DNA from: Actinomucor elegans
Lineage: Eukaryota; Mucoromycota; Mucoromycetes; Mucorales; Mucoraceae
Direction: 5' to 3'
NCBI GenBank assembly: GCA_026027325.1
Contig: JAMSLZ010000003.1
Coordinates: 992,001-1,056,000, forward strand
Length of the DNA: 64,000 bases
Numbering within the stretch: the stretch's first letter is position 1; each line of letters starts with the position of its first letter. This document shows, one piece after another, positions 1 to 12,260 of the stretch. A program made the translations under genes and the position numbers. Under the pieces are notes generated by a model. The model was not told the origin of the DNA. It ran no database searches and saw only the letters and a list, made by a program, of their open reading frames with translations.

Positions 1-441
1 TTTACTCAGAATCTCCCATTTACTTGACTTCATGCTCTTATCCATAGGCAACAATTCCCTCAAATCATCAAAAAGATCCTTCATTTCTTTTCTACGCTTT
101 CGTTCTGCTAATTTATGGCTGATACGCAATTCAGGTGACCGAGAATACGATCCATGCGTGCTGTGGCGCCTTTCCTGCAGGATAGCCGAAGAAGAAGGGA
201 TATTGTTGGCTATCGAGTGTCGGCGCGCTTGTGGCGGTTGGGTAATGAATGCTATTGAAGGTAAAGACTCTCTTCGAGTAGGTCTCCCGGTCAAATCAGG
301 ACGATGATCGAGTGGAGAAGGTCTAAAAGAAGGCGAGGGGGACCTTGAGCTTTCTTGAGATCCTGCAGGACTATAAGAAAAGGGTTGAGGCAGTTTGGGT
401 GCAAGCATCATAGCTTCTTTATCACTAGGCATAAAGTCCAT
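1..441 (-). CDS. bHLH transcription factor, N-terminal part (runs off the left edge)
   Basis: An open frame runs from an ATG at 441 down to base 1 (147 codons) with no stop, so the 3' end lies outside the window. Residues 1-100 are rich in Ser, Pro and Arg with many Ser-Pro sites, as in a disordered regulatory region. From about residue 113 comes [20 protein letters not shown], the basic region and helix 1 of a basic helix-loop-helix domain, followed by a loop and KSSKWEIL at the start of helix 2. The basic region has the His5-Glu9-Arg13 pattern known to contact CACGTG-type E-boxes. It is therefore a likely nuclear sequence-specific DNA-binding protein; its target genes cannot be told from here. 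The plus-strand frame over 32-307 is a shadow. Confidence 0.85.
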   Translation of the reverse strand, partial: MDFMPSDKEAMMLAPKLPQPFSYSPAGSQESSRSPSPSFRPSPLDHRPDLTGRPTRRESLPSIAFITQPPQARRHSIANNIPSSSAILQERRHSTHGSYSRSPELRISHKLAERKRRKEMKDLFDDLRELLPMDKSMKSSKWEILSK

Positions 442-589
442 TCTCTGTCGATTAATTACAAGAAAGAAAAACGAAATGAGCAAGATGTTTTTTGAGATGT
501 TTATTAAGAAAATCCTTTTTTTTTTATGAAAGCACGTGTTTGAAATAGTTCAGCATAAACCTTGTGCGTCCATGGGCTCCACGTGTATT

Positions 590-1515
590 TTACTTGTACT
601 TTTTGGCCGCAGCCCAGTCAACCACAGGACTTGCAATTAACTTGGCCCAAATAGCTATATAACCAAACCAAGCAGGTACATAGACTTCGCGCTCTCTTGC
701 ATCAGAGGCTTGTATAATACGCTTGGCTACAGTGGTTGGGGATAGTTTGTTCTTTTTAGAGCCTGCTACTTGGCCTTGACCTAAGGCAGTGTCTACAGCG
801 GATAGTCTCAAGTCAGTATCCACGGTGCCTGGGCAAATGATACCAATATGTATATTCAACGACTGCACTTCTACACGCAAAGAATCAAAAAATCCATGAA
901 GTGCATGCTTTGAACCTGCATACAAGGCACGCGTTGGTGCTCCCACTTTGCCAGCCATTGAGGAAACCACGATGAAATTAGGTGACACGGACTGAATCAT
1001 CAAAGGTAAAAATAAACGTGCTGTCCATACTGCTGCAAAATAATTGATAGTCGTGATTCGCTGAAGTGCTGAATTGATTTCATCAGACGTTTTATATCTT
1101 CTTTGCCAGTATTGATACCACATGCTTCTAAAAAGGGTCTCACAGAGATCATACCAGCACAATAAATCACTGTATCCACTGTGCCATCAAAGCTGTCTTT
1201 TGTTAATTGAGCTAATTTCACTAGATCTGTCTCCAAAGTAACATCGCCGGCCAAATACTCTACTTGAGGTGAGCCAGCATCTTCGCATTGTTGTTTTAAT
1301 TCTTGTAGTAATTCTGTTCTTCGTGCAAACAATATCAGTTTGGCACCTCTTGCTGCATAGTTTAATGCGCATTCCTTTCCTATCCCAGAGGAGCAGCCTA
1401 ACAGAACCACGCGCTCATCTTTAGGATCAAGTTTATGTTTGCGATCTTGCTTTTGATTGAAAATGTAGTGACTGAGCAGTAAACCAGCCGCTAATGCAAT
1501 GAATTCTTTAGCCAT
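590..1515 (-). CDS. Short-chain dehydrogenase/reductase, membrane-anchored, with an apparent frameshift
   Basis: Two overlapping frames together make one classical SDR of about 308 residues. The start at 1515 (MAKEF) gives a hydrophobic N-terminal segment (residues 3-17), a likely membrane anchor as in DHRS7-type enzymes. The cofactor-binding motif GCSSGIG lies near residue 38, YCAG stands for the NAG motif, SSM carries the catalytic Ser, and YAGSK carries the catalytic Tyr and Lys. An NAD(P)(H)-dependent oxidoreductase of unknown substrate is expected. The frame changes near 1085-1097, between the NAG motif and the next helix. One more A in the run TATAAAACG would join the two frames, so this is either a real frameshift or a homopolymer sequencing error. 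No intron of normal size repairs it without losing conserved sequence. The start is 55 bp downstream of the FPG stop. Confidence 0.75.
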
Positions 1516-1570
1516 TTTGTATAATATGTGTAAAGAAAAAGACGTGTTTAAAGCAAACTGAGCATGATAT

Positions 1571-2957
1571 TTATTCAGCTTTTTGACATGTGAAACGGTC
1601 ACAGACTTCTAAAGTTGTATCTTGAAGATACTCGTTGGTAGCTGTTGGTAGGAGCAGTGATGGTAATTTCTTCTTGCTCTTCTTTAAGTTTTGAAGCTCG
1701 TCGCTTGATTTTCTTGTCTTTGCTGACAAAGACTTGTTCTTCTTTTTAACGGACATCTTTTTTCTTTTGATTTGCTTTTTGACAGGCTGACCTTTACGCA
1801 TACTTAATTTTTGTCTATCTGGGGCAAAAGCAGAAGTTCTTCCACCAACCTATATAATAGATCAAGTTCAATATAACAAGAAAACACACACACACACACA
1901 CACAAAAGTCTTTTGTAGAGCCTATTTACCGTCTCAAATTGTAATAGCAATCCATTGGGTAACCTTTCTTTGTTGTTTTTACCCTTATTCCATCGATATT
2001 TCATTAACCAATCGTTAGGAAACTTTTCTTCATCTGCTTCTACCTGTACTGCAGTTTCACAAACATATTTCATTTTATCATATAGCAAGCGAACCTCTTC
2101 ATCCGTCATTGTATTGGTGTATTGAGCAGGATGGATCATGGCCTGATAAAGAATTTCATCTGCGACCCAGTTTCCTACACCTGCAGAAAACGACTGATCC
2201 AATAAAAGCGCTTTGACAGGTACAGCACGACAAAGAACGCGTTTTTTGAAATAATCAAACTCGGGTAGGCCAAGCACTGGATCAAACCCAAGTTTACTAA
2301 TAGGCTCTACTTTAAGTGGGTCTCCATTCACAAGACGTAGACGGGATAAGCGTCTAGGATCTTTAAAGCCCATGTGGATCTCTTTTTGAGTCACTGGATC
2401 AGTGAATGTAATAAGTAGCTTGTTGAAACGGGGTGGCCAATCGAGTCCTTTGGCCAGTTCTTCGTGTTCAAACTAAGAAATGCGCAGTAAGCCATCTGCA
2501 ACTCTCTCAATTCATCAGTATGCTTACTCGAATATCGCCAGTCATTCCAAAATGCGCCACTATATGAGGCCCTTCATTATCAAACACTATATAATACCTG
2601 AGAGTATAAATAATATATCATTATATACGATGCAAGCAGTGCATTTTTTACGCAGTATAAAGTATTTGCCCCATCGTTTGGTATCAATCAAAGTCTTGTT
2701 CATAATAGCCTTTTCAAAATCGCTAGACTCAATTCCTTTAAATATAATGGTATCAGGCACCTAGAGGAATTTGATGAGCGTGTTTGCTTACATAGCATCT
2801 TTTGTTTTGTGTGTAAATACCGCTGTTACACGCGTGATTTTGAAATTGATGCATTGTCTATGGATACGTAAACGAGCTCGTTCGACCTATGTATCGAGTT
2901 ATCATCTTTTTCACTTTTACACTGTATTCTGTAACTTGCCTCTGCTATCTCCGGCAT
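1571..2957 (-). CDS. Formamidopyrimidine-DNA glycosylase (MutM/FPG, plant/fungal type)
   Basis: Base-excision repair enzyme that removes oxidised purines and nicks the abasic site. Six exons join in frame: 2957-2940, 2886-2821, 2760-2652, 2586-2528, 2472-1930 and 1849-1571, giving 357 residues. The N-terminus MPEIAEVERAR supplies the catalytic Pro2-Glu3 pair of the Fpg/Nei family. Next come GKYFIL, HFGMTGDIR and the helix-two-turn-helix QSFSAGVGNWVADEI. Instead of the bacterial zinc finger there is VGGRTSAFAP and a very Lys-rich tail with KKQIKRKK, as in zinc-less plant/fungal FPGs; the tail probably helps nuclear import or DNA binding. Intron 1 (2887-2939) starts with GC (GCAAGT). Intron 5 (1850-1929) contains a CA/TG microsatellite. 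Start and exon joins were chosen by family motifs; no transcript evidence is available. Confidence 0.9.
1887..1912. repeat. CA/TG dinucleotide microsatellite in FPG intron 5
   Basis: About a dozen CA units lie inside the last FPG intron. It does not affect the reading frame. Confidence 0.9.
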
Positions 2958-4301
2958 ACTAAGAAATAATCAAAAGGAAAAAAAAAAAAAAAAAAAAAGT
3001 AAAAGCTCTCCGACTCGCAAAATCCTTTTAATAAGCCCCGACTGAAACTTAGTGTATGTGCGATAGTTTATTTGCGATTCCCCCAGATTCAAATGCTAAC
3101 ACTATCCTGCGAAAAGGATTGGAGTCAAATCAATATTTAATGGCGTATCATCTTAATTTGAGTGTGGATAGCTAATTAAATGTGTCATGTAATCGAGATT
3201 GGTCGATATCACTGGTATCGATCAGCGTCCTAGCTGTCCTTTTTCCTTAAAAAGACTTTACGATTAACAAAGTTTGCACAGATTTGAAAAGAGTATTTAA
3301 TAATATACTTGTTTACTATTTCTCTCATTACAATGAAGTATCCTTAATGAAAATATGAAGTTTGGTTTTGTTCTTGTTTTAAATATTGCTACTCAAAAAT
3401 TATAATAGATATTTGTATAATTTCAATGCCTCTGTATCCACATTGTTTAGAAAATGTGCCTCACCAGATCGCATAAAAAAAACAGAAATTTAAATCATGG
3501 GCGCGAGATAATAATACCCTTACGAAGTTCCCCCCCCCCCCTCATTTTGGGCTTGTTTTCAACATAATAACACTTGGATTTTTTGACCGAGCCTAGTTTG
3601 ATATTCCATCTAATGACTAGTGCATATCAATAATAATGCATCACATTTATTAAAGCCATAATTCGGCTGGATTTCAATGTATTTTACATTTTCAGCAAAT
3701 TACATACATTTCAAGCAAAAGTATTGCTATAGATCCATAGATCTCTCATCCAATCCCTGTTGAATGTGACATTTGTTAACTATTACTTACTTATTGAGGA
3801 CGAACTACTAAATTTATAAAAACTTTATTTAACTATTTGACAATGAGTATACTATAATGCTTGTGTAAACCTGTGTATTATATGGATTTGACTTGATATT
3901 CTCTCTATTCATCTTTAAATCCCTCGGCCCCTCTCGGCTCAATATCCCATCGGATTAGTATTCTATACCCAGAGTAAACTATTATAACTAGTAGAATCTC
4001 GATCGAACTTTTAACAAAGAACTTTCAATGCATGTCATTTATATAATGATGCTCAAGGGATCTTTGAAGCAAGACTTGTACAATTTTTTATTGCCAAGTC
4101 GATCTTTACCATGTAGATACTTTTTTTTTTTTTTCAATGTAAGGAGTTTTCTGGTATTATTCCAGTCTTAAATAAATAGAAGCATCATAAGGAGGGCCTA
4201 CCTTACAGAGCATGCTTACCCGGAAACAGAAACCAGCCTCTGTGGCTTATGATTCAGGCTTTTTTTTTCCTCTCTTTCTTAGACGCTCTCATTACTGCAA
4301 C
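2958..4301. other. Intergenic region with homopolymer tracts and dispersed-repeat fragments
   Basis: No convincing gene. It separates the divergent FPG and rRNA methyltransferase genes and must hold both promoters. It has an A20-type tract (about 2978-2998), a C12 run near 3529-3541, and two degenerate copies of the dispersed repeat (about 3150-3215 and 3731-3775). A polypyrimidine run ending in TTAG at 4261-4281 could be a 5'-leader intron acceptor just before the chosen start at 4302. Confidence 0.6.
3731..3775 (-). repeat. Dispersed intergenic repeat, copy
   Basis: Read on the minus strand it gives AAATGTCACATTCAACAG, then GGGATTGGATGAGAGATC, then TATGGATCTATAG. This matches the order of blocks in the copies at 6912 and 61911. 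Confidence 0.55.
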
Positions 4302-5446
4302 ATGAGCACCGAACAAGTAACCGATTCCTTAAAGGATCTCTCACTAAGCAACGATCCCCCCAAAGATACCCCTTCAGTCACGAACACTAGTATTACTGTT
4401 TCACCTAAACCCAAAGCCGCCTTTGACAAAGTCGCTTTAAGGGAGCGTTGGAAGATTTTAGGCACAGATGCCGAACAAAGTAATGCTTTACAAGTATTTT
4501 AGGGGAGCTATCCACTTACTCTATGAAGTATAGGCATTTTATCCATGATTCGCAAAGCATGTATGGATACCTTTGCCCGTAAAGACTTTTTCAAAATTCT
4601 TCAAGCCATCAAACAGAGCTTTGTGCAACGTGATTATGAAGGGATCTTTACAGATCCGGTGAATTTAGCCGTATACACAGCCGCTTATGTTCCTGGGCGT
4701 GCACTTTGTTACTTTGAAATCTTTTGTAGACCTCAGCTACTCAGGTTTTTGACAAAAAAGAGCCACATTTATTGTGTGGGGTCCGGTAGCGGGTCTGAGT
4801 TGGTGGCCTTGTCGGCTGCCATGACGCGTGTACCTGCTGAACGCCAAAAAGTGGATTTAGTAATGCAGGATATTGGTGATTATAAGGCTGTGCTAGATTC
4901 CTTGGAAAACACGATACGTGAACGATGGTTATTGACTGAACAGCAGTTACAGTGTACCTATGAGCAGAGCGATGTGTTGGATCCAGAGGATAAAAGTATA
5001 GATACTCGATTGGCACAGGCCGATTTGATTACTTTTATGTTTGTCATGAATGAGTTGTTTGTAAAGAAAGCTGCAGCAATGGCTTTAATCCAAAAGACGG
5101 TCAAGAGCATGAAGAAGGGGGCTCATTTACTGGCAAGTACTTTAAACGTGTGTGTGAATTGATATATTTACCATGGGCCTTTTAGGTGGTAGAATCAGCA
5201 GGATCGTTTTCTCATTTGAAGGTGGGAAACAAGACCTACATGGTATATATGTTATTGGATGCAATTCAAGATTTAGAGCTTGTTATTGGAGAAGATTCTC
5301 GCTGGTACCGGTAAAGTGATATATATTCAGTGGTTTATTCAGATGAGAAAAACTAACGCTATTATTATAGACATCCTGATCACTTAAAATATCCTATAGA
5401 TGTTCAAAATATGAGATACTTTATTCGCTTGTACAAAAAGAAATAA
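4302..5446 (+). CDS. 25S rRNA (uridine-N3) methyltransferase-like SAM enzyme (Bmt6 type)
   Basis: Four exons (4302-4479, 4534-5132, 5186-5310, 5371-5446) join in frame to 325 residues. The SAM-binding motif I is YCVGSGSGSEL, followed by an acidic strand VDLVMQDIGDY. The C-terminal half has LLVVESAGSFSHLKVG and ends in NMRYFIRLYKKK, the kind of ending seen in the fungal family of putative SAM-dependent methyltransferases that includes yeast Bmt6, which acts on 25S rRNA in the nucleolus. Assignment to Bmt6 is from motif memory and is moderate; a SAM-dependent methyltransferase is secure. Intron 2 (5133-5185) uses a GC donor (GCAAGT); only this splice gives the conserved LLVVESAG. An upstream in-frame ATG at 4212 would add 30 residues, but the start at 4302 directly follows a possible leader-intron acceptor. 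Confidence 0.7.
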
Positions 5447-5683
5447 ATGATATATATGTGTGTAACTGCCGAACCAATTCCCACATTGTCATTGTGCCTA
5501 GGGTACTTTTTGCCTGAAAGCACTGTTTCAGTTGGATCTAGTAGGACTAAAGCCGTGCTTCACTCCGATAAAGGCACTAAAGGGGGGACTGGGGTATTTT
5601 TTTCAGTGGCTATATATCTGCTTATATAACGTGAGTTTTAATTTACTATTTCAATCACTCTTTCTTTTTTCTTTATTACAATA

Positions 5684-6429
5684 ATGTCTTCTCCCGTCTC
5701 CAGCAGTGCTAAAACATTCCTTGCCTGGTATCTCTCTAACCTTGCTGCTGCTCCTCTCAAGACAAAGGCTTGTACCTCTGGTACTTTATCTTGTTTGCAA
5801 GAATTGACAGCACAAAAGTTGTCTGGTCAAAAGCAGTTTGATAAGAGAATCCTTCAAATGGCTGCATATGGTAAAAAGAAATCAATCCACACTTACATAC
5901 AGCTTCCACTCATCTTTGGTGCATAGGTCTCTTCATTTCTGGTCCTTTGAGTCACTTTTTGTATGAAATCATGAATAAGGTATTTGCTGGAAAGACAGGT
6001 CCTGGCGTCAAGATTGGTCAGTTGCTCTTTTCCAACTTGATCATTTCTCCCACCATGAACTCAGGTATGTGTATAGAGGGATGTGTTTAAAGAAGTGTAT
6101 ACCGACTGTTGTATAGTCTATTTGACTGCCATGGCTATCATGGCCGGTGTCCGTTCTCCAGCCCAATTAAAGGCCAATATCAAAACTGGTCTCTTACCTA
6201 TGCAAAAGATCTCTTGGGTCATCTCTCCTTGTAGCATGATCTTTGCTCAAAACTTCTTGCCCATCACCACTTGGGTTCCTTTCTTCAACTTTATTGCCTT
6301 CCGTAAGTAATAGATTTGTTTTGGTTACATTTGATATTAACCTCATTGGTAGTTTTCGGTACATACATGAACACCATGATCAAACGTAGACGTATCAAGG
6401 AAGCCGAGGAAGCTGCCAAGAAGCAATAA
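5684..6429 (+). CDS. Mpv17/PMP22-family integral membrane protein
   Basis: Four exons (5684-5870, 5927-6064, 6117-6302, 6353-6429) give 195 residues, the usual length of the family. The start is a clean ATG after a pyrimidine-rich leader. Family features are the N-terminal WYLSNLAAAPLKTKACTSG, the pore/loop segment GPLSHFLYEIM, and the C-terminal signature W.ISPCSMIFAQNFLP with ITTWVPFFNFIAF. It ends in a very basic tail, RRRIKEAEEAAKKQ. About four membrane segments are visible. Known members sit in the inner mitochondrial or peroxisomal membrane and act as channels or affect metabolite balance. The sequence alone does not separate a peroxisomal (Pxmp2-like) from a mitochondrial role. It lies 237 bp downstream of the methyltransferase in the same direction; the gap is enough for its own promoter. 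Confidence 0.85.
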
Positions 6430-8053
6430 GTTTATAATGTATATTATTCACAAGTATCTATACCAACTGTTGAACAGTTAATAAATTATATAAGCTCCGG
6501 CCAACTTGTCAAAACTGCAAAGATAGCCTTTCACAATTATACCTTATTTAAAATATAGCATATTTCTTTTTTTTTTGCTATAAAAAGGAAGTGGGGCGCT
6601 TCTTGGATTTCTATTTCCTTGGTCCACCTTGTGATGATGTACGCTAGTTTTTCTCGCGCTAAATCAGTAAAGCCAGTTTGATCATGGTACTTTTAGGAAG
6701 AAATAGCTTACCTTTGAAAGATATATGGAAGTGTTTCTATTGGTTATTGTTATAAGGCCTGGCTGGTCGTATCATTGAGAGTATACTATTAATTTACAAA
6801 TGACATATTGTAGATTAACAAATCCGTCTAAACTATCTAATGTACTGAAGGAATTGAAATGAATCTGAGTATTTGCCAGATGTAGTAGCGCATTCTACGC
6901 ATGAACTATTAACCAGATGTGACATTAGACCGAGATTCACTGAGAGATCTAGAAATCAATGGTACGCCAACATGAAGGCATTAAAAAGTTGAAGCCCAGA
7001 AATCGGCGAAAAAATATAAATATTATTGTTATAAGACAACAGGCGTAAATATTTATTAATTTAACATTTTGAGAGAATATCAAAAGAATAATAATGTTGT
7101 CGGGATTCTTTATCTTCTTACAGGTTTATTATAACTACGAAAATTGAGCATATCCAAAGACCATAAAGCATTCTATGTATGCCTTGTATTTTAAAAGATT
7201 ATCTCTGGTGGGTTTAGAGCTGTACAGGTTGTTGTAATTTGAACGATATTTTTTTTTTGTAAGGGAGTAAACTCCGGTTTTAATTTGAACGATATCGTTG
7301 AAGCTACTATAAAATGATCTACCATCCAATCAATCAAAAAAATCAAAAAAATCCACGAAATGGACTAAAATAAAGAGATTTCATCATAGAAGCCCACAAG
7401 TTCAAGGTTAAGTTTTACTTGCTTAACCAGGATTATAGCAAACTAAGCTATTTTTACAGTGACATACGTGCTGTAGTAGAGCTAAAGTAGAGATCTTACT
7501 CAAGGGCAGAAAAATGTTGAATCGCGGAGCTGGCGAGTTTTCTATCACTTCATTGCATCAATACATAGACTACCTGATTGAGGATGTACTATTTGGTTCG
7601 ATGGCCTTTCCAAGTTTCAAGATTATGGCATTATATATTATTGAGCTGAAAATGGCTGAATATTTCAAGCTTCTTTATTGAAGACATTATGGCGACGGAT
7701 CATAAATTTAGTTTGACCAATAAAAAAGGTGAATTCTGATTGTAAGGAATTGTAGTAGCCCTGCCAGTAATAACTACTACAATCTAGTGATACATTGCTA
7801 ATTGTAAGTACCAAATGTACACTCGAAACCTTTCTCTGTATATTATAAAGGCATTTCCAACGATTATTTGTGATATAAATCAACAATCTGATTTCTTACA
7901 TCAGGATTATTATTGATTGCTGAAGAAAAGCACCACGAACACGATAAGGATCTATATTTGGAATGAAACTGGCTTTCAACTATTGGTAATATAATCTTTT
8001 CGTGCCTTTTCCCCTCTCTACGTTCATATACCCCTCTCTTATCAAGCCAAAAT
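6430..8053. other. Intergenic region, 1.6 kb, no gene seen
   Basis: AT-rich, with one clear copy of the dispersed repeat (6912-6958) and a small direct repeat TTTGAACGATAT at about 7238 and 7281. No open frame with family features on either strand. The end of this stretch should hold the promoter of the zinc transporter gene. Confidence 0.55.
6912..6958 (+). repeat. Dispersed intergenic repeat, clear copy
   Basis: Contains CCAGATGTGACATTAGACCG, then AGATTCACTGAGAGATCTAG. Upstream at 6866 is CTGAGTATTTG, a block also seen upstream of the copies at 15050 and 60722. Confidence 0.65.
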
Positions 8054-9497
<1,444 letters not shown>

Positions 9498-9536
9498 AAT
9501 AAACTGGGAATTTTTTTTATTTATTATCATATCTAT

Positions 9537-11588
9537 CTAACAGATGCCCTGAGCAGAGTTGCTGGGGTCTTCTTCACTTTCAATATCCTTTAAAGCCAAG
9601 ATGTTGGGATTGTTGGGGTTAAAGTAAACTGAACTATGAGAATGTTTATGATGGTGGCGACTGTATATATAGAATGGATTAGCAAACATACTGTCATCTA
9701 TATATTACTATTTACTTACCGTTTATTTTCGATGGCAATCGCATCAGCTTCATCTAAAGATTGAAGCGTAGCCAAGATATCTCTCACTAAAATTTCACAA
9801 CGAGAGCGGGAAAAGTCTTCACGTACAACCACACGCAGCATCTTGATATGCTGAACATTGGGAGCCATAGTATAAGCAGGTACGATCCATCCACGTTCAC
9901 GTAACTTGCTGGAAATATCAAATTCATTGTAATGGTGCTTTTCGCTCAATCGGAAAGCGACCAAAGGCAAACCACGGCCATTGCCTTCGCTCATGATAGT
10001 GAATCGACCTGTAGCTTTGATTTTATCGGCTAAATGATCTGCTGTAGCAATCAAATTGGACATGATTTTACGAAAGCCGCTTTGACCAAGACGAATCATG
10101 ACATAGTATTGAGCAATAACATGAGCGGCACCCTTACTGAAATTGAGCGTGAATGAGGCTTGATCACTTCCTAAATAGTTGATGTTGAAAATGAGAGATT
10201 TGGGAAGGTATTCAGCACTACGCCAGACAGCCCAGCCAATGCCAGCATAGGTCAGACCGTACTTGTGACCAGAGACGTTGATGGAGACTACGCGACTTAA
10301 TCTGAAATCCCATTCAAGTTCAGGACAGACAAAAGGAGCAACGAAACCACCACTAGCTGCATCAACGTGAATACCGACATCCCAACCGTTGGCTTCGTTC
10401 TTGGCTTCCAAGAGTGTATTCAACGTGCTGACGTCTTCATAGTGACCAGTGTACTATACAAGAGGTTAGATAGAGAGGAAAAAAAAATCGATTTAAATTC
10501 TTCCTATGAATCAACTTACGGTGGAGCCCAGAATAGCGCAAACACCAATGGTGTTTTCATCTACAAGGTCAGCAGCTTTGTGAGGATCCATACAAAGTAA
10601 TTCTTCGGTACACTCGACTTCACGAGCTTCGATTTCGAGGTAACGGGTCGCTTTGTGCCAGGCTACTTGACAGTTGGCACCCATGACCAAATTGGGATTA
10701 TCGTAGGGTAATCCCTGAGCTTTGCGTTGATCTTGCCAGCGACGCTTCATGGCCAAGGTGGCCAAGATGATGGCTTCAGAGGAACCTACGGTAGAACAGC
10801 CAAGGGATTCTTCTTCGGCACTGTTCATGGGAGCATGATAAAGACGAGCAATCATATTAACACAGCGGTTCTACATATAAAAAAAAAAAAAAAAAAAAAA
10901 AAAATGAAAAAACGTTTCATGTAGACGAATGCCTTTAACTTACACAAAGCTCAACACTTTGAGGATACTCTTCGTAATCGATAAAGTTCTTGGACAAGTT
11001 CTCGGCCATGAGCTTTTCGGCTTCTTCTTCCATATAGGTTGTTACAAAAGTAGCGAGGTTTAGAGCAGGATTACCATCAAGCTATATCTTTGGATGAGTT
11101 GCCTTTCGCTAGGAAGAATGCACATCAGTTACTTACAGCCAAGTCATCCTTGATCAATCTATACGCAACATCTATGAGAAAGAAAGAAAAAAAGAAGTGA
11201 GTTTAAGCTTCTAGCTACCATTTGTGAAATATACTTTACTGGCAGGCATTTCACCCTTTCAAACAGTACTACAGCGTGAGTTTTTTTTTTTTACCCGTAA
11301 AGAAATTATCCATCCTATGTACTTACCTCTGGCATTTCAAATCTATATCGAAATCAATTTGAATATATGACGTTGATAAACTGTACAAGTATATGTTATC
11401 TTACCTTGGCACATCTTGAGTAGCCCAACGAGTTCCGTAAACGGTAGTACTTACTGTATCAGTGTGCAAATCACCGTTGCTATTTGTTTCTTCAATACGA
11501 GCTATTATGATACGAGACAGTAAATATTCGACCGCACAAAAACCTCAATGACAATACCGTTTGAAATAGCACTTGAAAGGAAAACCAT
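9537..11588 (-). CDS. Glutamate decarboxylase (PLP-dependent)
   Basis: Converts glutamate to GABA and CO2 in the cytosol, consuming a proton; first step of the GABA shunt. Nine exons join in frame to 513 residues: 11588-11558, 11501-11405, 11342-11327, 11255-11240, 11171-11137, 11081-10944, 10870-10520, 10453-9720 and 9660-9537. Motifs in order are [68 protein letters not shown] (PLP-contacting Asp near 259) and SGHKYGL (Schiff-base Lys near 292). Exons 3 and 4 are only 16 nt each; both are required for the conserved N-terminal block. The C-terminus has a basic, His-rich stretch ([11 protein letters not shown]) and an acidic end. The intron at 10871-10943 holds a long A tract. Three ACGCGT boxes lie 170-215 bp upstream of the start. 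Confidence 0.93.
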
Positions 11589-12260
11589 GTTGAATTGATA
11601 TGTGTGTATATATGTTTAGAGGGGAAGGAGCAAACTTTCGCTCAGTCGTTTTATATTAAATTTGGAGCTCTTCTTTTGTGATACCGTACTCTCATCGATT
11701 TGGATAACAAATAGTAACAAAATCATCCACCACTGGGTTTTCTTGGCTTAACTTGAAACGCGTTATTTAAATATAGTTTACGCGTGTAATATAGTTTACG
11801 CGTAGTATTTGTTTAAGCGCATCAGTACTATAACTATCACAACAGTGTTCAAGAGATAACTTAAGATTGTGTACCTTTAACTGATCGAACCAATAATACT
11901 ATTTTGAGTAGAAGGTCAAGGTGTGCGAACAAAATAATCTGCAATAGGGATCAACAGCAGCACAAGCGACGGCATTTTGCTGGTCTTTTTTTTTTTTTTT
12001 TTTACCGATTGAATGATACACTGCTTGGGGGCATAATTGACCAAATATAGGCAATAAACCACTTGGTTATCAGTAGTGTAACTAATGCAGTTCCTTGACC
12101 AAACCAATACAAGGCGCAGGACAGAAAGACTATATAGTCATTTAAAAAGGTACGTATCAGATAGACACAAAGAGAATGAGAAGAAGAGAGCAATAAAAAA
12201 AAGGGGGTTATTGGTTTATATACAGTGCGTTTCTCTTCTTCCCAGCTCTGATTTATTACA
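11589..12260. other. Intergenic region upstream of glutamate decarboxylase, with ACGCGT boxes
   Basis: Contains the GAD promoter and, at the far end, the kinesin 3' region. Apart from the ACGCGT cluster and a T20 tract near 11986-12003, no gene or repeat stands out. Confidence 0.6.
11758..11803. promoter_or_regulatory. Cluster of three ACGCGT boxes upstream of GAD
   Basis: ACGCGT occurs at 11758-11763, 11780-11785 and 11798-11803. The last two sit in an 18-bp direct repeat, TATAGTTTACGCGT. In yeasts ACGCGT is the MluI cell-cycle box bound by MBF; whether it acts so here is unknown. GAD is an unexpected target, so another factor may read the element. Confidence 0.45.

Noticed and set aside
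32..307. Plus-strand 91-codon frame at the left edge
   Set aside because: It lies entirely opposite the bHLH coding exon, which has a clear domain.
1082..1170. An 86-nt GT-AG intron that would remove the SDR frameshift
   Set aside because: It is in phase, but it would delete the region after the YCAG motif that SDRs need, so a one-base frameshift is the simpler reading.
2473..2527. Extra FPG coding sequence GLLRIS after HFGMTGDIR
   Set aside because: Reading through gives an in-frame TAG; the 55-nt GT-AG intron joins GDIR directly to FEHEE in frame.
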